A stretch of DNA of 64,000 bases. It comes from Hymenobacter daecheongensis DSM 21074. GTDB taxonomy: Bacteria > Bacteroidota > Bacteroidia > Cytophagales > Hymenobacteraceae. A program made the translations under genes and the position numbers. Where the stretch lies: NCBI RefSeq assembly GCF_900141805.1, contig NZ_FQYN01000011.1:16698-80697 (forward strand), given 5' to 3'. Below the pieces are notes generated by a model, which had not been told where the DNA came from, did not search any database, and saw only the letters and a program-made list of their open reading frames with translations. Shown here piece by piece: positions 7,236 to 15,700 of this stretch. How positions within the stretch are numbered: the first letter of the stretch is position 1; each line of letters begins with the position of its first letter.

Positions 7236-8255
7236 ATGTACGTTAAGCTAATTAACCCCGCGACGCATGGTAAAGCCGCTTATAATAACAGCGGCAGCAG
7301 CGCGCAGACGCTCAATTATCTGAAGCAGGAAGCGGCTAAAGATGGGCAGACAGCAACGTTTTTCGGGGCTGACCGCGACGGGATAGAGGCGGCAGAACTG
7401 ATGCAGGAAATCGACACTAACGTGAAAGGATTGCGGGCGGATGATGCCAAGTTTTACTCGTTGGTGATTAGCCCCAGCGCCGACGAGTTGGAGCATATCG
7501 GTAACGACGAACAGAAGCTGAAAGCCTACACGCGGGCAGTGATGGAGCAGTACGCCGGCAACTTTAATCTTAAGGAAGGACGGCAGCTGCGCAGCGAGGA
7601 TTTGGTCTGGGGGGCCACCATACACCAAGACAGAAGCTACCGGGGCACTGACCCCGAGGTGGCCGCCGGCCAAGCTCAGACGGGCGAGAAGAAGTCCGGC
7701 CTGCAAACTCATATTCACGTCATCGTGAGCGCCCGCGACCGGAGCCAGAAGATAAGCCTCAACCCCGCCGGCCGCCGGCAGCGGTTCGACTTAATCAACT
7801 GGCAGACCCAGGCGGGCAAGCAGTTCGAGAAGCAGTTTACCTACACCGCGCAGGAGCATGAAAAGGTGAAGGTCAAGCCGCGTGATGCCAGCCGCGATGC
7901 CAGCCGCGCCGCCAAGATTGGAGAGCGGGTAGGGGTACTGAACAAGCAGGTGCCAAAGGCGCAGCAGCTTGACCCAGCGCGGGTACAGAAGATAGCCCAG
8001 GGCCGCGAATACGATAAGACCTTTTACCGTTCACTGGCCACCGTCGAACGCCGGGCGAAGGTGGGTGAGCCCATTGATAACGCGTACCACCTGTTGACCA
8101 CCGGCCGGGAGCAGCCCCAGCAGCAGCAAGCAGCTACCAGTGCCCTCCGCGCCTTGCAACAGGCAGTCCGTTCCGGCCGGGGCCGCGACGAGCAGACCGA
8201 GAGCATCGGCGAGAAGCGAGGCCGCACGTCCGGGGAGCTTGATATTGAAATGTAG
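7236..8255 (+). CDS. Relaxase, BtgB/DUF5712 type
   Basis: 339 residues. The N-terminus MYVKLINPATHGKAAYNNSG, the NYLKQE segment and the histidine motif THIHVIVSARD (about residues 157-167) with SLNPAGRRQRFDLINW after it match the DUF5712/BtgB mobilisation relaxases of Bacteroidetes. These nick one strand at oriT through a tyrosine and pilot it into the recipient. Y67 is within a helix; the catalytic tyrosine cannot be fixed by eye. The C-terminal 120 residues are basic. It is transcribed with the accessory protein before it and the coupling protein after it. Confidence 0.8.
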   Translation: MYVKLINPATHGKAAYNNSGSSAQTLNYLKQEAAKDGQTATFFGADRDGIEAAELMQEIDTNVKGLRADDAKFYSLVISPSADELEHIGNDEQKLKAYTRAVMEQYAGNFNLKEGRQLRSEDLVWGATIHQDRSYRGTDPEVAAGQAQTGEKKSGLQTHIHVIVSARDRSQKISLNPAGRRQRFDLINWQTQAGKQFEKQFTYTAQEHEKVKVKPRDASRDASRAAKIGERVGVLNKQVPKAQQLDPARVQKIAQGREYDKTFYRSLATVERRAKVGEPIDNAYHLLTTGREQPQQQQAATSALRALQQAVRSGRGRDEQTESIGEKRGRTSGELDIEM

Positions 8256-8303
8256 CGCCACCACCCAAAACGCTTATTCTTTCCAATAACCATCTACACA
8301 GTT

Positions 8304-10589
8304 ATGTCTAGCCAACCACCCAGGGCTGCACCCAACACCCAGAACGTCGGGCTGATTTTCGCCCTGCTACTGCTGGCCATCATCGGCGGCGAGTATTACA
8401 CGCTGCTTCATCGTGACGAGGTAGCCCAGGCCCGCGCCGTGCAGCTCACCCAGCCCGAGATAAAGGCCCTTACTCCCAAAGAAAAACTAGCCGCCCGGAT
8501 TGCCGCCATCAACGAGCGCCAGCGGCAGCGCAAGATTGCCAAGGCGCAGCTCGAAGCCAGCCAGGTGGTAGGGGAGGGGGGCGCACAGGCTGCCGTGTCC
8601 GCGACTCACGCCACCGACCAGGCGCTGAGTAAAAGCGTGGCCCGCGCCGAGGCCGTAGCGAAGGCGGGCCAGGGGTTCAAGTCGAAGCTTCTGGTGAAAG
8701 CAGCCAAGTTCTACGGACCGGCCGGGGTATGGCTACGGGCACTGCTACTGCTGGCAGGCCTCGTGCTGGTGTTCGTGCAGAAGGCCCCGGCCACGGTGCC
8801 GGGCAAGCTAAAGCGCAAGCCCATCAATCAAAAGGCATTCCGCGTGGTGGCCGGAGTAGGCGCGGCCGTGTTCCTGATTGCCGGCTACGTGCTGCTGAAT
8901 ATGCACCACTACACGCCCGGCTTTATCACGTTCGGGTATCCGGGTGCCGCCGCGGCCGTATTGGCCAGCGGTGGGCTGGTAGGGCTGCTGTGGGCCACTA
9001 CCAAGCGCCCGGCCTTCGGGCTGACCACCGAGCGCAAGAAGACAGAAACGCCGGACGGCATCTATTTCCGCACGGCGGATGGCGGTTGGATAACCATTGC
9101 CAACCCGTACCGGGGCACGCTGGTACTGGGCGGGGCCGGTGCGGGCAAGACCTTTTCGATAGGGGAGCCGATGGTAGAGCAGTTTGCCTACAAGAACTTC
9201 GCGGGCCTCATCTACGACTTTAAGTTTCCGGTGCTGGCGGAAACCGCGCAGAAAGCGTTGGTTCTGGCCGAGCGCCAGCGGGAGAAAGAGAAGCAGCAGG
9301 CGGCCAAGTATGCCGGCAGCATAATGGGCAAGGCCACGGCTAAGCTGACCACTGCCGAGCAGGAGCAGGACGAGCCGCCGGTACAGCTGCACATCATCAA
9401 CTTCCGGGACCTGACGCGCAGTGAGCGGGTGAACCCGCTGCGGCCCGATGATATGCCCGTCGTGGCTTTTGCCGAGGAATACAGCCGGGCTATCATCAAT
9501 AACCTGAATCCATCCAGCATCCGCAAGATGGAGTTCTTCGATACCAGCGCCGTGGCGTATCTGACCAGCATCATCTGGTTTTACCGCAAGCACTACCCGG
9601 CGCTGTGCACCATTCCCCACGTCGTCGCCACGGCGATGCACGACGACTTTAAGCACGTCCTAAGTATGCTCGATACGGACCTGGAGAGTGGCGACCTGGC
9701 CAGGTCCATTATTACCGGCGTGAAGCAGAAAGCGGAGAAGCAGATAGCCGCCGTAGTGGGCACGCTGCAGGTGATTCTAACCCGGATTAACAGCCCGCAA
9801 ATCGTGTGGGTGCTGACGCCCAACGAGGCGGAGGGCGAAGGCTTCTCGCTCAATCTGAATGACCCGAAGGCCCCTAAGCTACTGTGCATCGGCAACGACC
9901 CCACCCTGAAGGAGACATTCTCGCCGGTTGTGTCGTGCGTGATAACGGTCGCGCTAAAGCTGATGAACCAGCAGCGCAAGCACCGCAGCTACGTCTTTCT
10001 CGACGAGGCCGCGACCATCTACGTGCCCGGCTTGGAGGTGATTCCGGCCACGGCCCGTAGCAACAAGGTGGCGATGGTGTACATGACGCAGGACCTGAGC
10101 CAGATGACGGATGCCTACGGCAAGGAGAAGATGCAAGTGATGGTGTCGAACCTGAACAACCAGTTTTTCGGCAAGGTGAACTCGCTGGAAACGGCCAAGT
10201 TCATTTCGGAGCTAGTAGGCCGCGAGGACAAGGAAATGATAAGCACCAGCACCGGCACGAGCCAGGGCGGTACCGGCAGCCGCAACAGCAGCTCTAATCA
10301 AAGCACCAGCTACCAGGAGCGCAACCTCGTCCGGGTGCAGGATACCATTGGCTTGCAGCAGGGGGAGTTCATCGGGCAGACGGTGGAAACCGAGAGCACC
10401 TTTTTCCAAGGTACTATCACCCGGCCCGAGTGGACGGGGGAGCAGTTTCCCTTGCACCCGATGGTGAGCTTTGGCGGACCAGACGACGACCCGGAGAAGG
10501 CCCTGGCCGACGCGGTGCAGGAAAATTTCATGCGGGTGCGCCAGGAGGTGCGGGATACGTTGGCCCTGCACGTAAATACCTTAGCATGA
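8304..10589 (+). CDS. VirD4/TraG-type coupling protein
   Basis: 761 residues. Hydrophobic segments at about 15-31, 147-162, 181-201 and 210-231 anchor it. Walker A GGAGAGKT is near residue 275, and Walker B YVFLDEA near 565 is followed by a hexameric-ATPase region (ARSNKVAMVYMTQDLSQM). Coupling proteins link the relaxosome to the type IV secretion channel and also select protein substrates. Its position directly after the relaxase fits. The insertion of about 60 charged residues (ERQREKEKQQAAKYAGS) after the P-loop region is common in the TraG branch. Downstream lie the VbhA-like and Fic genes. Confidence 0.88.
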   Translation: MSSQPPRAAPNTQNVGLIFALLLLAIIGGEYYTLLHRDEVAQARAVQLTQPEIKALTPKEKLAARIAAINERQRQRKIAKAQLEASQVVGEGGAQAAVSATHATDQALSKSVARAEAVAKAGQGFKSKLLVKAAKFYGPAGVWLRALLLLAGLVLVFVQKAPATVPGKLKRKPINQKAFRVVAGVGAAVFLIAGYVLLNMHHYTPGFITFGYPGAAAAVLASGGLVGLLWATTKRPAFGLTTERKKTETPDGIYFRTADGGWITIANPYRGTLVLGGAGAGKTFSIGEPMVEQFAYKNFAGLIYDFKFPVLAETAQKALVLAERQREKEKQQAAKYAGSIMGKATAKLTTAEQEQDEPPVQLHIINFRDLTRSERVNPLRPDDMPVVAFAEEYSRAIINNLNPSSIRKMEFFDTSAVAYLTSIIWFYRKHYPALCTIPHVVATAMHDDFKHVLSMLDTDLESGDLARSIITGVKQKAEKQIAAVVGTLQVILTRINSPQIVWVLTPNEAEGEGFSLNLNDPKAPKLLCIGNDPTLKETFSPVVSCVITVALKLMNQQRKHRSYVFLDEAATIYVPGLEVIPATARSNKVAMVYMTQDLSQMTDAYGKEKMQVMVSNLNNQFFGKVNSLETAKFISELVGREDKEMISTSTGTSQGGTGSRNSSSNQSTSYQERNLVRVQDTIGLQQGEFIGQTVETESTFFQGTITRPEWTGEQFPLHPMVSFGGPDDDPEKALADAVQENFMRVRQEVRDTLALHVNTLA

Positions 10590-10691
10590 GGGGTAAAAAT
10601 TGCTGCTGAATAACCCGAAAAAGGGCTAAAAAGCGACGTTCAAGCCCTGTTTTTCGTTTAAGTGATATCCACTCTCTCTTACCAGAATTCT

Positions 10692-10943
10692 ATGCAAGTA
10701 CCTACGTTTGCCCCCGCCGCCGCCGGCTTAACGCCCGAGCAGCTGAGCGCCCGCCAGGAGCGGGAGCGCCACGCCTCCAACTCGGTTTCTATTCTGATGA
10801 GCAACGGCCCCGCGCCCAGCGAGGAGGTAATGGCCCTGATGCAGCGCTACGTCGATGGGGAACTGACCTTAGACCAGGTGGACGAGTTGAACCGCGCCCG
10901 CCTGCAGGCCAAGTACGGCACGCCGGCAGCAACTGAGCAGTAA
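10692..10943 (+). CDS. VbhA-like Fic antitoxin lacking the inhibitory glutamate
   Basis: 83 residues from the ATG at 10692; a GTG at 10662 would add ten residues. The core APSEEVMALMQRYVDGELTL matches the VbhA antitoxin family (PSxEVxxLxxRYxxGExTxxE). Class I Fic antitoxins block ATP orientation with a [S/T]xxxE[G/N] helix. Here the equivalent stretch reads S33-I-L-M-S37-N38, so serine replaces the inhibitory glutamate. Its stop is 18 bp before the Fic start. Family by pattern, partner by context. Whether it still inhibits is open. Confidence 0.75.
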   Translation: MQVPTFAPAAAGLTPEQLSARQERERHASNSVSILMSNGPAPSEEVMALMQRYVDGELTLDQVDELNRARLQAKYGTPAATEQ

Positions 10944-10961
10944 CCCATAAGCACCAAGCGA

Positions 10962-12371
10962 ATGGCAGCCAACGACAAGTTCAGCGACGAAAACGGGATA
11001 CTACTCAACAAATTCGGCATCAAGGATGCCGAAGTGCTACGGCAGGTGGAGAATGACAGCGCCTTGCCCAAGCTGGCCAAACTCAATGAGTCGGGCGGCA
11101 TCCAGGGCAGGCAGTTTGACCATGCCCACTTGAAAGAGCTACACAAAAAGCTTTTTGAGGACGTGTACCACTGGGCCGGTGAGACGCGGGCCGACCGGGG
11201 ATTTCAGGGTAACAAGGCCACCTACGTTACCGGCTTCAAGGAAACTATGACCTATGCCCCGCATAAGGAGATTGAGCAGCGGCTAGGGGCCATCGGGGAG
11301 CAACTGGGTAAGGAGAACGGCTTGAAGGGCTTGGACCAGGACAAGTTCACCGAGCGGGCTGCCTACTACATGGACCAGTACAACCACACGCATGCTTTCC
11401 GCGAGGGCAACGGCCGCACCCTGCAGGCAATGGTTACCCAGTTGGGCAAGGAAGCCGGCTACCAGGTGGACTTTGGGAAAATCTCACCCGAAGTGCTGAA
11501 CCGTAGCCGCGACGAGGCGATGGTACGGCTGTACCCCCCCGCCGAGGCTGATAAGAACCTCAAGCCACTCCGGGAAATGTTGCAGCAGATAACGACGCCG
11601 GCACCGGGAGCCGCGGCCGAGAAGCTGCGCGACCCCAGCCTGGCCGCCGCGACCCCGGAACTGTCGTCGGCAATGAAGGCAATGGATGCCCGGCGGGAAC
11701 TGGAGGTGACGGGCTACCGGGCCGCAAACGTCATTGCCAATATTCCCGGCCATGGCAATTACGACCAGGGCGTAAAGCTGGCCCAGCGGGTTTCAGCGGT
11801 TACCCATGACCCCGCCGCCATCAAAGGCCCCGGCATTATTGAAATGCAGCTGGCCGCTGACAAGATTTTGAAGCATCCGGGCATGAAGGACATGACGTTG
11901 GACTTGGAAGACGCCAGGCGGTTGCGGGCTTCGTCGGTGCAGGTGGCGCAGCTGGCCGAGGGCAAGGAACTGGTGACACCCCAGCGGCCGCAGCAAGCCG
12001 CAGTACCGGCCGCCGCTGAGCGCACGGCCAACCCGGCTGCCATCGTGCCCAAAACCCACGAGGAGGCCCAGCCACTCTTTATCAAAGCCGCCCGCGAGGT
12101 AGCCAGGGGCTTGGAGGAAAACGGCAAGGGACTCGATGCCGCCCGCCTGCGGGAGGTAGCCAGGTTTGTGGAGCGCAGCCCGGCTATTGCGGGCATGAAC
12201 CAGGAAAATGCTCACAAGGCCATGCAGGCCGCTGGCAGCATCCCGAGCCTGAGCAGCAACAAGTACACCGACGAACTGCGTAATTCCGTCAGCGTGCTGG
12301 AAAAACCACCTAAAATGAATGAGCGCAGCGGCCCCAGCGCCGGCCGCGACAGCGGCGGAATTGAACGCTAA
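10962..12371 (+). CDS. Fic-domain protein (probable AMP-transferase toxin/effector)
   Basis: 469 residues. The Fic domain spans about 50-190; the catalytic motif is H144-AFREGNGR152, with Ala in place of the usual Pro at position 2 and all catalytic residues kept. DRGFQGNKATYV (78-89) is the usual flap region. The C-terminal 270 residues are helical, Ala-rich and of no family I recognise; they contain two similar blocks (AREVARGLEENGKG, then LREVARFVERSP). The pairing with a VbhA-like antitoxin directly behind a VirD4 gene parallels the VbhT/VbhA toxin of Bartonella, which passes through a conjugation system. Secretion is therefore possible but unproven. Confidence 0.85.
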   Translation: MAANDKFSDENGILLNKFGIKDAEVLRQVENDSALPKLAKLNESGGIQGRQFDHAHLKELHKKLFEDVYHWAGETRADRGFQGNKATYVTGFKETMTYAPHKEIEQRLGAIGEQLGKENGLKGLDQDKFTERAAYYMDQYNHTHAFREGNGRTLQAMVTQLGKEAGYQVDFGKISPEVLNRSRDEAMVRLYPPAEADKNLKPLREMLQQITTPAPGAAAEKLRDPSLAAATPELSSAMKAMDARRELEVTGYRAANVIANIPGHGNYDQGVKLAQRVSAVTHDPAAIKGPGIIEMQLAADKILKHPGMKDMTLDLEDARRLRASSVQVAQLAEGKELVTPQRPQQAAVPAAAERTANPAAIVPKTHEEAQPLFIKAAREVARGLEENGKGLDAARLREVARFVERSPAIAGMNQENAHKAMQAAGSIPSLSSNKYTDELRNSVSVLEKPPKMNERSGPSAGRDSGGIER

Positions 12372-12391
12372 TCCTACCTAACCACCCGACC

Positions 12392-12607
12392 ATGCAGGAC
12401 GACGAGCTAAGCTTTATGGAGGATATGATAGCCGGTACCGAGTTGCTGATGTGCAGCACTTGCGGCGAGGAAACGCTCCATGCCCACGATGAGGTACTGG
12501 ATGTGTCGCCCGTTGCCACGGAGTTGAAAATGCAGTGTACCTGCTGCCAAACCACTCGGACGTGGACGGACTGGACACCGCCTCATAAACGGGCTCAATC
12601 AAACTAA
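12392..12607 (+). CDS. Small zinc-ribbon protein
   Basis: 71 residues with two CxxC pairs, C21STC24 and C50TCC53, about 25 residues apart, a spacing typical of a zinc ribbon. It starts 20 bp after the Fic gene and ends inside the terminator stem, so it is the last gene of the transfer/Fic operon. The function is unknown. Confidence 0.65.
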   Translation: MQDDELSFMEDMIAGTELLMCSTCGEETLHAHDEVLDVSPVATELKMQCTCCQTTRTWTDWTPPHKRAQSN

Positions 12608-12647
12608 AAAGAGGTCCTGCTATTTATAGCAGGACCTCTTTTTAGTT
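12602..12647. terminator. Strong bidirectional terminator
   Basis: A perfect 22-bp stem (12602-12623 with 12626-12647) with a 2-base loop. A-run on the left and T-run on the right (CCTCTTTTTAG), so it can terminate both the plus-strand Fic operon and the minus-strand defence operon that ends at 12719. Confidence 0.92.
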
Positions 12648-12718
12648 GAGTCAAAAGCCGCAATTTGCGATAGTAGACACTGCAGGAGTTAGAAAGGCCA
12701 AAGTTTTGAGGCCATCCA

Positions 12719-15700
12719 TTATGACTTCAATTGTCGAAGTTCATCTGTACTGATAAAGAAGCCTTGCAGACGCTGAATACGCCCTTCCTGACGGAGTAGC
12801 ATATCGCCGTAACCAATTAGGTCTTCTGCTCCGCCCTCATCCAAAATGATGCGGCTGTCGATTCCAGAGGTGAGTTGAAAAGCTACTCGGCAGAGAAGGT
12901 TTGCCTTCAGATTTCCAAATATCACTTTTGCATCCGGGCGTTGCGTGGCAATGATAAGGTGAATGCCTACGCTCCTCGCTCTTTGGGCAACTCGGCCGAG
13001 GAGCATATCAAATGCATCCCGTTGCTTTTTGTCCATGATGCCGGACAAGTCAGCAAACTCATCAATAACCACTATCACGTAAGGCATCGCGATTTGCGGT
13101 TGAGTTTTGTGCAGGTCTTGAATATCCCGGCATCCATGCTCAACTAGTATATCGGTGCGACGTTCTAGTTCAATGTTGAGCAGGTCCTGTAACACGTCCA
13201 GTGCCTGTTGCTTATCAGTCAGAATTTCACCGTTGTAGAGGTGAGGTGACGAGCTAAAATAGTTAAAATCAGTCCGCTTGGGGTCAATCAGGACAATTTT
13301 TAACTCGTCTGGGGTATTCAGCTTCGTAAGCGAAACAATGATGCTATAGAGGAACATTGTTTTGCCCGAGCGCGAGGTACCCCCAACCAACATGTGGGGA
13401 AGAAGCGGGATGCTAAGCCACGGTACGTCGCCATCGGGGGCAACACCAGCAGGGAAAGAAATGGGAGCCAATTCTTGCTTCTTTTTTGCGCTGATTGCCA
13501 GAACATCCTTCAACAAAACAGCCTGTGGGTCAGGACGAGGAATATCTACGGCGATGTACCCCCGCAGATTGTAGATTACGGGCGGCTTTTCTAACTCCAT
13601 CTCCCGTTGCAAATCCAGCGCTCTTGCTTGAATCTTGTTGAGTTGCTGGCCCACGCGGGTTACTATCTTGAAGCGGATGATAGTAGGTCCTACATCGGCT
13701 AGTTGCGGGTCAATGGGTTTTTTCGGAGTCTGCCCAAAATTCTGTAGAGCACGGTATAGCGCCGCGGCCAGTGCATCTAAGTCAGCCGTGGATTTGACGG
13801 ATTGGGTAGGCTCAGCAGTTTCTTCCTCAATCAACGGTTCTTCCGGAACAGTAGGAGCAGAATTGCCTCCATTGGCCGGGGCTATAGGTGCATCCGGTGC
13901 CGGGGTGGCACCGGTCACTATCGAATCATCTTCATCCTGCTTCTCAGGAGCATCAGACTTTTTAGGTGCAACAACAGGGTCTGCAACTATAACAGTAGGT
14001 TTTAGGGTAGGCATTGCGACTACCTGCGTTCCTTTCGACGGCGCTTTTGCGGGTGCTGTAACCGTGACCGTAGGCAGATTAACTGGATTGGCCCAGTCGC
14101 TGCCAAGCAACTTTTTCACATCCGATTCGCCCAGCCGCACACGGTGTACGGGTAAGCGGTCAACTGCATTCTGCGCGTTGGCATCAGCTGGTACTATGGT
14201 TTCTTTACGTTCGATGTTATCCTCAAAGGCAACTTCAATCAACATGAGATTGACTTCAATTTTACCTTCTTTGAGCAACAACTCACCATCTAGGGTATCA
14301 TTCAAAAGTTGAATCCAGTTCCCCCATTCTTTGGTCGTGACCCCTTCTTTAGGGAACGTAAGTTGACCCTCTCTGAATAGTTGTTCACGCAGTAGTTCAC
14401 GCCGACAGTCGGTTAGCAAATCACCGCCTTTGCCCTCAAGTACAGGAAATAGTGCCCGCGCTACAGCGCGTAGCTGTTCGCCCGGATGCCCGTCTCCTTC
14501 TATGTTGGCTCCGACTTTATAGGACTTGACTTCAATTAGGTCGATGCTTAGACGCCCATCTTTCAAGCGGCGCATGCCCAGCAAATCGTTTCGGCGGTCA
14601 GAATCACGCTTTTCCAGCCAACGCTTGGCTAGTTCGGAATCTAGGCTAACTGTCAGATGTCGTGGGTCATTGCCGGCGAGTGCCAAATACCAACCCAAGG
14701 CTACTGCTAAACCAAACTGCCCTTTCAGTTCAGGCGGGGAAAATCCGCCCACACCGGTATCACTGATTGTTTTGAAAAGACCGGTTTCACCCACAGTTTC
14801 CAAACGCTTCAGTAAGCGCAATACCCCCGCCGCATCCGGCTGGTAGTTCAGTTCCCGCAGCATGTATTCGACGCCTTTGACGAAGCGTTTGGGGTAGTGA
14901 GTTACTACCACGTCCCCATCAATGCCTCCTTCACGGGCCAACACTTGTGCTCCCTCAACGCCGGTTGCTCCCGCCAGCAGCATGAAGACGGCGTGAGGCA
15001 TCAGGATGGTCTGACTTCCATTGTTCTCTTGCTGAACTAAAGTCCCTGATAGTTCCTGCTGCGGCTGTCCCCCCAGCGCAGCGGCGAGGGCATGGTAGGA
15101 GCCAAAGGGCTGGCTAGCGCCGTTGCTTGAACCTTGCTGACTGCGAGGCTGCAGGCTGATAGTCTTCTTAAACTGATTAAACTGAAGCAGTCGCGGCAGA
15201 CTAAGGGGATGGATGTTACTTGCTTGGCGACCGATACGGGTTGGCTGCAAATAGCGCTGCCCTGGCAATACCAGTATGTGTACCGGGTTTTCAACTAACC
15301 ACGGAACAATCTCATCGGCATCAACCGCCGGTTTCAGTTCAGGAGTAACCAAGCCCTCGCTGATAAAGCTGTTCAAGCCATCTAACTTGATAGGCGTATC
15401 CGGGTGATGGGTGATAATTAATTGAACATGCTCGAAAGGAGTATGCCCTTTTTTAGCTGCGAAAAGATGCCTCAGAACTTCGGTTACGCGCTCAAGGCTT
15501 TCTGGATGATGTAGGAAGAGGCGGAGATATTGACGTACCGGAGGGTAGAGTATTGCAATCTTCTCAGCAGCCCGTTCCAGCAAGCGAATGCTTACAGTAA
15601 CGTTTACTAGCCCCGCAGGACGATATACCGCCCAAGAACCCAGACGGTCAGCGTATGCCAACGCGGTGTCAGTATAAGCCTCATCAATGGGGAGCATTAG

